Part shown: in pieces, positions 35,870-45,505 of the stretch
Layout: every line of letters begins with the position of its first letter
How positions within the stretch are numbered: position 1 is the stretch's first letter
Source: Dolomedes plantarius
Lineage: Eukaryota > Arthropoda > Arachnida > Araneae > Dolomedidae
Length of the DNA: 64,000 nt
Assembly (NCBI GenBank): GCA_907164885.2
Contig: OU015490.1
Coordinates: 216,969,490-217,033,489, forward strand
Direction: 5' to 3'
Position numbers and translations under genes: made by a program
The notes under the pieces: model-generated
Database searches by the model: none
What the model was told of the DNA's origin: nothing
Seen by the model: only the letters and a program-made list of their open reading frames with translations

Positions 35870-36090
35870 AGTTGCAACTTTTTATGGGTCTTTCAATTGA
35901 ATGAAGTCTGAAAGTTTCTCCCAGATTCCCAGCATTTCCTTTATCTCACTTGTAGAGACAACATCCTACGTGTCACCTATTTCCTGCAAAACCATGCCTT
36001 GCTGTGAATGTAGCTCCTTTAGCTCCTCAGTCGTCAGTTCGTCGGCGTGCTCCTTGATGAGTTAGTTGATGCACCTGCAACTATATCCAG
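35870..36090 (-). pseudogene. Tigger 2 transposase, C-terminal piece
   Basis: Minus strand: IKEHADELTTEELKELHSQQ, then GMVLQEIGDT and SEIKEMLGIWEKLSDFIQ. These are the acidic C-terminal blocks of TIGD1-like proteins. One stop and a frameshift are present. The piece ends at the left target duplication of T2 (36083-36090); on removing T2 it joins the piece ending near 42288. Confidence 0.82.
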
Positions 36091-36250
36091 TAGGGTGGAG
36101 CGAAATATTTTTTTTTCTCGGATCAAAAAGCTTGGGTGCGGGGAAGTTGCTACTAGTTGACAGTAACACCTGTTCAAAAAAGTTTTTAATTCCAATCATA
36201 TCTTTAAGTGCCACAACGCCCTTGAAAATCTAAAAAATTGAACTAAAATT
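36091..36250. repeat. T2 left terminal inverted repeat
   Basis: Pairs with 42110-42281: TAGGGTGGAGCGAAA against TAGGGTGGAGTGAAA, then AGCTTGGGT..GG.AAGTTG, AAGTGCCACAACGCCCTTGA and TGAAAAA-type blocks, with moderate divergence. Confidence 0.8.
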
Positions 36251-36559
36251 GGAAAATCATTGAATTTAAGTATGTATTATAACTTAAAGTATGGTAAATA
36301 CCAAGATTGGCAAGAGATGGCAGCACCATTCAGTTGGAAATTTAACTTTGTTTCCCTTCCTTTCTGCAAGCATTCAGGGAGGGTGAAAGCAAGTGAGAAA
36401 GGCTCCATTTTCCCAACGTTATCAAAATCTCTAGCTCTAAAGCAAAATATATCTTTTAACGTGTGTATTAGAGACTCGTTAGTGAAAATTTCTTTCTTTT
36501 CAGTGTTCTGGACTATTTTAATGAAGAAGAGGTAAGCGGATTTATTGTTATTTATTAGA

Positions 36560-37975
36560 ATGTCAGATTACAAGTCTACGTTATCACGAACAACACGTGC
36601 TAGCTTTAATAATTGCCCAGTGTTTGGAGCTTATGCTGCATTTAATAAAAGTGCTCTGCCTACATACGAGGATGTCATGAAACATTATTTGTTCGTTCGT
36701 TTAGAGATTAAAATAGGTGGTCAAGCTAAGGAACCTACTTTTTCTGAAATTTCTGAAATCGTTATAGAGGATATTGAAGAATTTTGGAAGAGAGCATCTA
36801 TACCAACTATTTCAAACGCTCGAATTTATACTAAGATTCATGAATATCATAGCAAATATCGTAAGTTTCTTAAACCTTATAAACAAAGATCTATTTGTGA
36901 GAGTTATAAAAGTCAGGTAAAATCATTTAAGGAAACTGCAAAAAAGTTATTTGATATTGCAGCTGGCAAATGTAAGTCATTTGAGTATTGTTCATGTGAA
37001 AAGTGGAGAAAAGTGCCCGTGAAGGAGAGAGACTTTCTTACTGACCAGCGGACTAACAGGAAAATGAAGATTGGTAGTATTGATCAGAAGATTACAAAGC
37101 AGATACAACAGAGGGAGAAACGAAAGCAGAAACAGGAAGCAGTATCGAAAATTTCTAAATTCTCAAGATCAGATGATTGTACTGATAAACGTAGCACAAA
37201 TGTTTACGATGATGAAGTGTTGGTACAACAAGGTAATTGCAACTTTATACCCTCTTTAAGAGAAACAAAGTATACTTCAGAATGCGTATGCGTAGTCGAT
37301 TCAGCAGAAACGAAGGTCGGAGAACTTCCCTCTAGTAGTCAAATGAGTGAGTCTCTCCCAACATTGGCTCGTGAATGCGATAGATGGGGGCTATCAGATC
37401 GCAGTGCTGCAGCTGTTTTATCGGCTTTACTCCAAGATATGGGCCTTGTGAGTGAAGGTGACACATCCTTAGTTATAGATCGCAGTAAACTGCGAAGAGA
37501 GAGGAAAAAGATTCGAAAGGAACTTCAATTTAATGTACAGCAAAATAAAATAATGCAGCAAGCAATTTATTTTGATGGTAGAAAGGACAGAACCAGAAAG
37601 ACAGTGCTAAAAGGTGGAAAACCCCATCCTATCAATGTCCTGGAAGAACATGTGGTTTTGTTAAAAGAGCCAAATTCTGAATATCTGGGTCACATCACAC
37701 CTTTATCAAGGACTTCTTTGAATATTAAAAACAAACCTTTTTGTCTAAATATATGTTTATGACAGATGATTTAGCTGCAGTAGGATGCGATGGAACAAAT
37801 GTAAATACTGGTTGTGAAAGAGGTGTAATTCGTTTATTAGAGGTACATTATAATAAGTCTCCTCATTGGTTTGTGTGCCTCCTCCACACAAATGAACTTC
37901 CACTGAGGCATCTGTTAATCAACCTTGATGGCGAAACCCATGGTCTAAACTCTTTCTCGGGACCAATTGGAAAGG
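36560..37975 (+). pseudogene. T2 protein, segment 1 (up to the LTR)
   Basis: Starts MSDYKSTLSRTTRASFNNCP, aligned with the T1 start. It is open for 400 codons to 37762: N-terminal NCPVFGAYAAFNKSALPTYE; SIPTISNARIY; FDIAAGKCKSFEYCSCEKW (possible zinc-binding); a Lys-rich, likely nuclear segment (QQREKRKQKQ); then ECDRWGLSDRSAAAVLSALL and DTSLVIDRSKLRRERKK; IYFDGRKDRTRKT; EEHVVLLKEPNSEYLGHITP. One frameshift near 37735 moves to LAAVGCDGTNVNTGCERGVI, WFVCLLHTNELPLRHLL and SFSGPIGK, where the LTR enters. Apart from this frameshift and the two insertions the protein (~760 aa in all) is intact. It is probably the T2 transposase. Confidence 0.82.
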
Positions 37976-39524
37976 TGTGCAGACACGACATGTGTTCAGA
38001 AAAAGGGGCGATAGAGAATGTAATTCAGAGAATCAGACAAAAGAGATGCCTTGAACAGCGGGATAATGTACTGCGTATGCGAATCGGAAGGAGAGATAGC
38101 AAGTTGAGAAGGGGCAATTGAAATGAGAAAATGGTCAACAGCTGCATTTAACGAAGGGCCCAGCTGGTGATAATGAGCTAAGGAAAATCTGAAAACGGAG
38201 TCACAGTTAGGAGAAGAAAAGGGGTGAGGCAATTTACGAGGTTGACCGGCGTTAAAAAACCACAGGAGGCCAGACGAGAGCGTGAGAAGTTAAAAATGTA
38301 AGAAACCCCAGACAGGTGCAAGGGCGGACGCCCCCGTCAATATTTATTGGAGAAAATATGAATATAAAATGGGTGGTCGGCCAATGAAGGGGCCCCGGAT
38401 CGACCTATAGCACAGAAGGTGGCCACCAATGAGGGCCTGAATAAATAATGATGGAAGTTGAGCTCGAGAGAAAAAGTTTTTAGAGAGAGCAGAATGATTT
38501 GAGATTTCTCACGAGGAACACATAAGCCCCTGTTGACGGCGAAGGAAGAGAGAAGGAGATGACGGGCTGCTAACTTAATGCCGGAGAGACAAGCCAAGTC
38601 CTCGGTACCCGAAAAGCAAACCGATATAAGATAGATGCAGAGCCCAATACCGGACAGGCCGACCGACTAACCTGTCATTTAGCGAGAGAGGAGCAGCCGT
38701 TCCCCTGGACCAACGCGCCCCCGAAGCAAATGCTTAGATGCGGAGACGAGCACCCTGAGTCCGCCGCATGCCGATGATTGCAGCCGTTCCCCTGGACCAG
38801 AGAGCCCGATGACCCCCCAGCCATGCTTGAGATGAGGAACGGACCTTCGGATTGACGAACGCTCTCCCGAAGCGAGTGTGTTCTCGGAGACGTGCGCCCT
38901 GAGGCCGCCGCAACAGATAGTGACCGCCGTTCCCCCGGACCGAAATCCCGATGCCCGGAAAAGTCCTATGACCCCCAGCCAGGCTTGTGATGTCGATGTG
39001 TCGTCAGGAAAGGTAGGAGAGAATTTTGACTTATCCTAGCAATGCCCAATGCCTACTAGAGAGCGCAGTTAATTAGATAGGGCAGATTAGGTGAAATCTT
39101 TACATTTATGCATAGAATATCTATCATAAAATAGTGATTGTGTATATCCATATTAATTGAATTAGTATCTTTCAATAATTTTGTAATGTGTTTATGTATA
39201 TCGATTAAGAATGTAGGATAATCAAACAATGTTAGGGAGTAGATAAAAATGTTAGTATTTGATATTGATGAGAATGAAGGTTAGATAAATAATCAGAATT
39301 AATGTATTGATAAGATATAGTAAGAAAGATAATTTGAAATGTATATATATATATATGGTGTTAATGAAATAGAAATTCGGAAATATTCAATGAATAGTGT
39401 TGTTTGTATATGTTTTATGATTGGTTTAATAAATTGATTTGGATCTATACATATCAGCATCACTCTCTAATTACTCGTACTACCACTACTACCTAAACTA
39501 TCTATAAAATATATTACGGTGACA
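37976..39524 (+). mobile_element. Solo LTR in T2, 5-bp TSD
   Basis: 1549 bp, TGTGCAGA...GGTGACA, flanked by a perfect AAAGG (37971-37975, 39525-39529). Removing it and one AAAGG joins GPIGK to ALKNCVLPLQKYN in frame. The interior is GC-rich with CCGTTCCCCTGGACC-type repeats (38695-38950) and an AATAAA at about 39430. No coding potential beyond readthrough from the host. It differs in sequence from LTR1. A long LTR with a 5-bp duplication suggests Gypsy. Confidence 0.88.
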
Positions 39525-39529
39525 AAAGG

Positions 39530-39927
39530 CTCTGAAAAATTGTGTTTTACCACTTCAAAAATATAACAGGATTGAGGGTTGTGTATTGCCAGAAGTTGAT
39601 GTAAAAGAATTAAGTAATGATCAAAAATATTTATATAACATCACCACAGCTGTTATGTCGAGTTGTTGCACCCAAGAGTTAGCCAATATAAAACCTGGAC
39701 CAATGTCCCTTTCAAGGTGGCTGACTACTGCAAGCCGAATACTCCGTTTGTACATTTCATCAATTGATCCGTCTGTAAATCTTGTAACTCTGGCCACATA
39801 CATAATTAATGTTTATGTACCAGTTTGGTTTGCAATCAAAACCAAATCAAATTGCTGTGAAGGTCCTCGACATTTATGGAAAATGGTAGCATTCAGCAGA
39901 TATCTTCCTCAGAATATAAAGAAAGTA
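39530..39927 (+). pseudogene. T2 protein, segment 2 (LTR to Tc1 copy B)
   Basis: Same frame as segment 1 after LTR removal: ALKNCVLPLQKYNRIEGCVL, then LSNDQKYLYNITTAV, PGPMSLSRWLTTASRILRLY, YVPVWFAIKTKSNC and NIKKV, at which Tc1 copy B inserted. Fully open. The SRWLTTASRILRLY block is the most conserved part shared with T1 (SRWLTCANRILRLY). Confidence 0.85.
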
Positions 39928-41333
39928 CACTGGCCACCCAAATTGCAACAGCAAGAAAGACAAGAGATATCACAACAAAATTTATTTTGTAGATAACATG
40001 TTGACCAAGTATCAAAAGATTAAATTTATTGACTTCTGTGAAGTGTGGTTCCTGCCAAAATCAGTAGCCAGAGTAGCCGCCATTGTTGGAGATCACCGCT
40101 GCCACACGCCTCGGCATAGATTCAAAGAGACTTTGGATGAGTTCTTGGGGTACAGCAGACCAAGCAGCTTCCACACGTTGCCAAAGTTGATCTGCTGTGG
40201 CTGCTGGGGATGGAATCTGGGTCAATCGTAGAGCAACCATGGACCACATGTTTTCTATCGGCGAAAGATCCGGAGAGCGAGGCGGCCAGGGAAGCAATTC
40301 AATCTTGCGATTGACGAAGAACCGTTGGACAATGCGTGCCACGTGTGGTCGCGCATTATCCTGTTGAAATATGGCTGTGGGCAAGCCCTGAAGGTAAGGA
40401 AGGACAACTGGCTCCAACACATCGGAGATGTAGCGCTGGCTGTTTAAAGTACCGGCAATGCGTACTAGAGGTGTGCGAGAGTGATATCCAATACCGCCCC
40501 ATACCATAATACCCGGTGCAGGACCAGTGTGGCGGTGCATAGCGCAGCTGTTCAGCATCCTCTCTTCACGGTGTCTCCAGACTCGAATTCGATCATCGTG
40601 GTGTTGCAGACAGAAGCGTGACTCGTCAGTAAAGACAATTTCATTCCATTCTGCCGTCCACATCCTTCTGTCATCGCAGCATTGGCGGCGGAGACGTCTG
40701 TGGTTCTGCGTCAAGGGTAGACAAAGCAATGGACGTCTTGCGGACAGACCACTCTGCTGTAAACGGCGTCGAATGGTACGCGTAGACACTGGATGATGCG
40801 TTACAGACTGCATGTGCTGTGCTATGGTTCGTGATGTGACTGAGCGATCCGTCACTGCCATGCGCACAATTTGCCTGTCATCACGTGAAGTGGTGCGCTG
40901 AGGTGGATGCGATCGAACACGCCGGTCCGTCGTACCCTCCTGCATCCAACGATCACATATCCGCATTACAGTTGTTTGGTTTCGTCCAACACGACTACCG
41001 ATTTCCCTGAAAGATAATCCACAATCTCGGTAGGCCACTATCCTTCCTCTGTCTAACTCGGATACTTGATCAAAAGATGATCGCTGTTTTCGACGAGGCA
41101 TAATTGATCGTTTTTTTGAAAAAACCACAAGAAAAACACAATTGCCGAACTTGAAATAGTCGAAATCCCCAAGCCTTAAATAGCGCTTTGAAGTGGCGCC
41201 ACAGGCGCGCGTGATGTGCGTCTGCGCTGAAATTCTAATCATTTGCATATCTCACCTCCGCTAATGCATGTTGTAAATTTCATGTTATTTGCATGTTTCC
41301 TTCAGGGTGTTGCATTTACAGTGGCCAGCAGTG
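39928..41333 (-). mobile_element. Tc1 element copy B, intact
   Basis: 1406 bp flanked by TA (39926-39927, 41334-41335), ends CACTGGCCACCC and CACTGCTGGCCACTG inward; the left end lacks two bases found in copy A. Removing it with one TA rejoins T2 codons IKKV-VDNVIQRN in frame, which proves the insertion site. Confidence 0.95.
40061..41101 (-). CDS. Tc1 transposase (346 aa), complete DD34E triad
   Basis: Cut-and-paste transposase acting in the nucleus on Tc1 ends. The start MPRRKQRSSFDQVSELDRGR is the Met shared with copy A; a longer in-frame opening to 41248 runs through the leader and is unlikely to be used. Residues 15-110 form the bipartite helix-turn-helix domain (REIGSRVGRNQTTVMRI). Catalytic residues are Asp159 (VFTDESRF), Asp248 (FQQDNARPH) and Glu283 (SPIENMWS), with exactly 34 residues between the last two. 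GGIGYHSR lies between them, and the C-terminus is NNGGYSGY. No stop or frameshift. Of all coding regions in the window this is the only one that looks potentially functional. Confidence 0.95.
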   Translation of the reverse strand: MPRRKQRSSFDQVSELDRGRIVAYRDCGLSFREIGSRVGRNQTTVMRICDRWMQEGTTDRRVRSHPPQRTTSRDDRQIVRMAVTDRSVTSRTIAQHMQSVTHHPVSTRTIRRRLQQSGLSARRPLLCLPLTQNHRRLRRQCCDDRRMWTAEWNEIVFTDESRFCLQHHDDRIRVWRHREERMLNSCAMHRHTGPAPGIMVWGGIGYHSRTPLVRIAGTLNSQRYISDVLEPVVLPYLQGLPTAIFQQDNARPHVARIVQRFFVNRKIELLPWPPRSPDLSPIENMWSMVALRLTQIPSPAATADQLWQRVEAAWSAVPQELIQSLFESMPRRVAAVISNNGGYSGY

Positions 41334-41818
41334 TAGTTGATAATGTAATACAGAGGAATGCATTTTTCGATCACCCAGAGAACATGTTATTAGCCATGAT
41401 GACTGATGAAAATGCTACTATTATACAACTAGCTCTTAGACGCGTGCTGAAAGCCAAGAATCAGCAGAGGTCAATGGAAGGCATTCAATACTTCATGGTC
41501 CCCAAATTTAACTTTGAAGCCAAAGATTATTATGAAATGATAAGTCACGAGAACTATGTTAATGTTGAACCTCCTTTCACAAGATCGTTTAGCCGAGACG
41601 AGATCATGATGTGTATTAATGAAGATAAAGTTCTAACTTTTCCGAAATTACCATCTCACACTCAACATGTGGAACGGTCTGTTCGATTAGTAATAGAAGC
41701 TTCTGCAGCTGTGTTTGAAAATGAAAGGGATGGATACATTCGATCAAGACTGAAATCACGATCCATAATGAAAAAGTTTAACACAAAGGCTGATTATGAT
41801 AATAATTTCTTCAAATAG
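41334..41818 (+). pseudogene. T2 protein, segment 3 (C-terminus)
   Basis: Continues VDNVIQRNAFFDHPENMLLA, then LALRRVLKAKNQQRS, FMVPKFNFEAKDYYEMI, KVLTFPKLPSHTQHVERSVR and RDGYIRSRLKSRSIMKKFNT, stop at 41816-41818. In T1 the equivalent block is PCHTQSAERIV. Fully open from the Tc1 junction to the stop. An invariant Glu in HTQxxER could be a catalytic candidate; that is a guess. Confidence 0.83.
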
Positions 41819-42109
41819 TTTCATAGAATCTTATCTGTTCTTCCACTTAAATGTTATTCAAAGCATAAATAATGCGAATTATCATTGTCATTTGAATTAC
41901 GCTTTCCTTATGTAAAATTTAAATTTTTGTAAAAAATCTGATTTTCCTTGAAATTCTGGATTTTCTGTCTCATTGTGATACCTCTAGATATTTATGTATG
42001 CTAATAATTTTTTTTCATGCTCATATTGATAGAAATGAGCAACTCTTTTAAACCCAAGCTAAAAGATTTCTAAATATTTTAACGAATGGCAATTTTTGAC
42101 GCATATCTA

Positions 42110-42281
42110 TTTTTTCTCTGATTTTTTCAGTTCTTCAAGGTCATTGTGCCACTTCAAAATATTATCAGATTTCAAATTCCTTTTAGCATGCTGTTATTGA
42201 TCCAGAGTAACAACTTTCCTGTACCCAAGCTAAGAGTAATTTACAAAAAAGTCAAAGTCGACACATTTTCACTCCACCCTA
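42110..42281. repeat. T2 right terminal inverted repeat
   Basis: Inverse of 36091-36250, ending CACTCCACCCTA next to the one-base-shortened target duplication. The stretch 41819-42109 between stop codon and repeat is AT-rich and non-coding. Confidence 0.8.
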
Positions 42282-42757
42282 AATCCAGGCTCATCGATAT
42301 TCCGAGGGATACAATCTCCTCCACCACTGCCGCTTCGGGATCGAGTCTTTAAAGTCCATTTCCGATACCACCTCAGTCCGCAGTTTCTTCCACATAGAGG
42401 TCAAAATCCTCTTTGTAACAACCTCCCAGGCCATATCGAGAATTTTGACACATATCAAGATGTTATAGTGGTTCTCCCAGAACTCACAAAGGGTGAGGTT
42501 TGTGCTCTCCGTCACATGAAAGCAGCGGCGGAACAGGTCCTTGGTGAAAAGCTTCTTCAAATTATAAATCACCTGCTAGTCCATGGGCTGCAGGTTAGGG
42601 GTGGTGTTAGGTGGAAGGTAGAGAACATTCCACTCAACACCACCCCTATCGCAGCGGTTTAATCTTGCAGTCGTCGCTCACGTTATCGCAGAGTGCAAGG
42701 GTTAGGCTATACTTCATAGGTTTGTAGCCTGGCATCCTATACTCCTCTGACATTATA
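42282..42757 (-). pseudogene. Tigger 2 transposase, catalytic piece
   Basis: Minus strand, from 42750 downward: MPGYKPMKYSLTLALCDNVS and DCKIKPL (the region between first and second catalytic Asp). A deletion follows, then VEWNVLYLPPNTTPNLQPMD near 42620 (third Asp), then LKKLFTKDLFRRCFHVTEST, LCEFWENHYNILIC and DMAWEVVTKRILTSMWKKL. The segment with the second Asp has been deleted. Confidence 0.85.
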
Positions 42758-42759
42758 TA

Positions 42760-44036
42760 CCGGGTGCCCATAATTAAACTGACAGTGCTCACAGTGTTCT
42801 GTAGCGCGATCTATTTGCGAGAATGACGCCACATTTTGTAGGAAGATTAAACAAGACGGGAGACGAAGGATTCCGCGAAAAAATAAATTAGTTCCAAAAG
42901 TCACCGCTAGGGGAATATTTGGCGCTGTGTAATAGAAAATAGAGTGTTAACAAATGCAAATTAATACGGAATAAAATTACCTTTTATTATGCACATTTTC
43001 TTATTTAGTTCAAGTGCAATATGGCAACACTTTTAAAAAAGCGTAAAATCTACATAAACACCGATAAAGTCTCGTGATCTGCAATATCACGTACGCTGAG
43101 CAGCAGAAGAAGTTCTTTATTCAAATTTCACGTTACATCCATTGGCACAATGCCAACTGCTTGGGTTTTAAAAGGCAATGTGTTACGTTTCGAATCAATC
43201 GGATTGAAAGTTTATGTGCAATGTCTCCTTCTTTAGTCGAGCGTGCGTTACTGGTCAAATTCTTTTACCTCAACCAGTGCAACGCGTCAGCCGCTCTTCG
43301 TGCTTTTAGAACGCACAAAAAAATGCATAAAGGTAACGGTCCTGTGTCAGTTAATGGGCTAAAAGCAATGGTTGCGACGTTTGAGAAAACAGGTTCTCTG
43401 AAGGTGCAGTCAGGCAGAGGACGAAAACCTGTACCACAGGATACAATCGAAGATGTTGCCACGGCGATTGTCGACAGAGGACCAGACAATATTGCTGCCA
43501 CCTCCAGCGCTCGTGGATTAGCTCGGAATATGGATATGCCTTACAGTACGGTATGGAAAATCTTACGAAAGATTATCAACTTCTATCCTTACAAGATCAG
43601 CCGTGTACAGGAGTTACTGTACACCGACCATGATAAGCGAATGACTTTTGCTCTCACCTTTCTTGCCAGAATGGAGGTGGATGATGCTTGGCCGGGGAAA
43701 ATCTTATGGGGAGACGAGGCTCACTTTTACCTGCATGGAACTGTGAATACCCAGAACTGCCGAATTTGGGATGACAAATCACCACATGCAGTCACAGAAA
43801 TTCCCTTACATTCACCAAAGGTAACTGTTTGGTGTGGGTTCACAGCGGAATTTATCGTAGGTCCATCGTAGCGCCAAATATTCCCCTAGCGGTGACTTTT
43901 GGAATTAATTTATTTTTTCGCGGAATCCTTCGTCCCCCGTCTTGTTTAATCTTCCTACAAAATGTGGAGTCATTCTCGCAAATAGATCGCGCTACAGAAC
44001 ACTGTGAGCACTGTCAGTTTAATTATGGCCACCCGG
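42760..44036 (+). mobile_element. Internally deleted mariner-type element with 168-bp TIRs
   Basis: 1277 bp flanked by TA. TIRs 42760-42927 and 43869-44036 differ at only about five positions (CCGGGTGCCCATAATTAAAC against CCGGGTGGCCATAATTAAAC), so the insertion is fairly recent. It splits Tigger 2. Its gene is truncated: coding sequence runs straight into the right TIR. Confidence 0.93.
43221..43871 (+). CDS. Truncated mariner-type transposase (216 aa)
   Basis: Start MSPSLVERALLVKFFYLNQC, preferred to an upstream ATG at 43074 because relatives begin here. Residues 1-60 are the DUF4817-type helix-turn-helix, followed by GPVSVNGLKAMVATFEKTGS and RGRKPVPQDTIEDVATAIVD. The first catalytic Asp is in ILWGDEAHFYLHG (residues ~170-182), with NTQNCRIWDD and PLHSPKVTVWCGF after it. 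The protein then ends at FIVGPS because an internal deletion fused it to the right TIR, whose bases supply the stop codon. The second and third catalytic acidic residues are absent. It can bind DNA at most; a repressor-like role is conceivable but unproven. Confidence 0.88.
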   Translation: MSPSLVERALLVKFFYLNQCNASAALRAFRTHKKMHKGNGPVSVNGLKAMVATFEKTGSLKVQSGRGRKPVPQDTIEDVATAIVDRGPDNIAATSSARGLARNMDMPYSTVWKILRKIINFYPYKISRVQELLYTDHDKRMTFALTFLARMEVDDAWPGKILWGDEAHFYLHGTVNTQNCRIWDDKSPHAVTEIPLHSPKVTVWCGFTAEFIVGPS

Positions 44037-44038
44037 TA

Positions 44039-44426
44039 TATCCTCTTTGGCATCTTCTTTCAAAAAAGTCCTGTCTCATCACAGTTGAAGACTTGCTGGG
44101 AATGTATCCTTCAGCTGCTATAATTCCAACAAAAGTTTTTAGTAATCCACACCTGTCTTAATATCCACGTTCGCTACCTAACCAAGCCTGACAAACGAGT
44201 AAATTCCTGTATTCTTTTTAACTTTCTCGAACCAGCCCGACTGCCTTTAAACGACTCGTCCGTCAAAGTCGCTGCCCTCTCCAGTAAATCAGCGTAATTA
44301 GCTCGTTCACTCTCGCAGATTATAGCCTCCGTCACGGCATCTCCTGTGAGCTGTTTTTCCATCAAGCACACCATCAGCAGCTTCTCCATATTTTCAACGA
44401 TAGACGTTCGATGCTTAGAAATTATG
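44039..44426 (-). pseudogene. Tigger 2 transposase, second DNA-binding domain piece
   Basis: Minus strand from 44426: IISKHRTSIVENMEKLLMVC, LMEKQLTGDAVTEAIICESE and ANYADLLERAATLTDESFKG (the CENP-B-type second DNA-binding domain), then EGYIPSKSSTVMRQDFFERR, where the first catalytic Asp of the NCDETG block has become Val or is lost. It ends at the mariner TA site. The piece 45416-45505 continues it upstream once PB3 is removed. Confidence 0.83.
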
Positions 44427-45415
44427 TTAACCCACGAGCACTCACGCCGGTTATCTTATACCCTAGTTCATTTCTGCTATTTAAATATCAATTAATATTG
44501 TATATATGCAAACCTTACGTAACTAAAGAACATAAAATAATAAATTAAAGATTTATAGTGAATTTTAATAATACTTACATTTTTATAGACAATTTTTACA
44601 AACTACATACTGATGTTCAAGACAGAGACATTTTTCCCATTTTTGGCACATAAAAATTGTTTTTGTCCTTATTACTTGGGCAAATCTAAAATCGTTTATA
44701 TTTTGTCTTGAGTTTTTTTGAAGGCGGTTCAGTATTAGTGATTTCCAGTTCCATTGAAATGCTTGAATAAGATGTTTTTGTTTGAGCCACCATCATATTT
44801 AGCATTTTGCTATCGAAGAGAATATTCCATGTATCTACGGGAGAAGCGACATCTCTTGAATAATGTGTATTACCTGGAAGCTTGATAATTACGTTCCTAA
44901 AAAGGCTTCCTTACATTTTGCCGGTATTTTTCTTCAGCCATTTTGTAATTTTTTCTTTACTAATATAAAAATCGGCTGTTGACAGTGAACTTTTATCTTC
45001 GGTTTCTGTCTCAATTTCAGAGAAGAATCGTGATTGCTACAGTATTCTCCATCCTCAGAGGCATCATTATCTTCGGATAAAGGTCCATCATCACTAGAAA
45101 CAATCTTTAAAAAGTGTCGCAATTGTTACATTTTCTCGTCGTAATTCAAAAAGCGTGCCATGATGCACTAAACTGGCAGAAAAAAAAGTAAAGATCTGAC
45201 TGACGCAAGGACTCGCACGGGTATGACATACCCCCGAGATATTTTTCTCAAGACCTATTTTTAGAGCAGAACAAGTTTTTACCCCGCAGAAAAAATGTAT
45301 TATTGAATACAGCGACCCGAAATTTCGGCCTAATCCGGTAAGAAGAAGATAACAAAAACATTGAATGAAAATGGATTGGGCATGTCATACCAGGTGCGAG
45401 TTCTCGAAGGGTTAA
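44427..45415 (-). mobile_element. piggyBac element PB3, internally deleted
   Basis: Flanked by TTAA at 44427-44430 and 45412-45415. Both ends read inward as TTAACCC..CGAG.ACTC.C.CC.GGT, for about 37 bases. An inner copy of this end (GGACTCGCACGGGTATGACA) lies inverted at about 45206-45230. Removing the element and one TTAA rejoins the Tigger codons KGVNIISKHR. Only the transposase N-terminus remains inside. Confidence 0.9.
44690..45166 (-). pseudogene. piggyBac transposase N-terminal remnant (PB3)
   Basis: Starts near 45164 with MARFLNYDEKM, then a stop or frameshift, and an acidic stretch (SSDDGPLSEDNDASEDGEYC) typical of the disordered piggyBac N-terminus. FYISKEKITKWLKKNTGKM, a stop, VIIKLPGNTHYSRDVASPVD and TWNILFDSKMLNMMVAQT follow, the opening of the transposase domain. 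It breaks off at about 44690; no catalytic residue remains. Confidence 0.82.
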
Positions 45416-45505
45416 CGCCTTTGGTGTTATAATCTTTATCGAATCCCTTTACCTTCGCCCATTAATGCCCAACATCGAATTCTTTAATTTTCTCTACCTA
45501 ATTAT
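45416..45505 (-). pseudogene. Tigger 2 transposase, short linker piece
   Basis: Minus strand: VEKIKEFDVGH, stop, WAKVKGFDKDYNTKGVN. Together with the next piece this spans the end of the first helix-turn-helix and the linker. It is bounded by PB3 on the left and PB2 on the right. Confidence 0.65.

Larger units (their letters stand above)
36091..42281 (+). mobile_element. T2: second long-TIR transposon of the T1 group
   Basis: Ends TAGGGTGG...CCACCCTA with inverted repeats of about 160 bp (36091-36250 and 42110-42281). The target duplication is ATATCCAG at 36083-36090 and A-ATCCAG at 42282-42288, one base lost. Removing it restores Tigger codons VVEEIVSLGISM...LDIVAG. Internal nested elements are a solo LTR (37976-39524) and Tc1 copy B (39928-41333); without them T2 is about 3.2 kb, like T1. 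TIRs match T1 only over the first bases, so this is a separate family. Confidence 0.87.

Noticed and set aside
45412..45440. TTAACGCC at 45412 as the left end of PB2
   Set aside because: The TTAA is the right border of PB3, and the sequence after it continues the Tigger reading frame.
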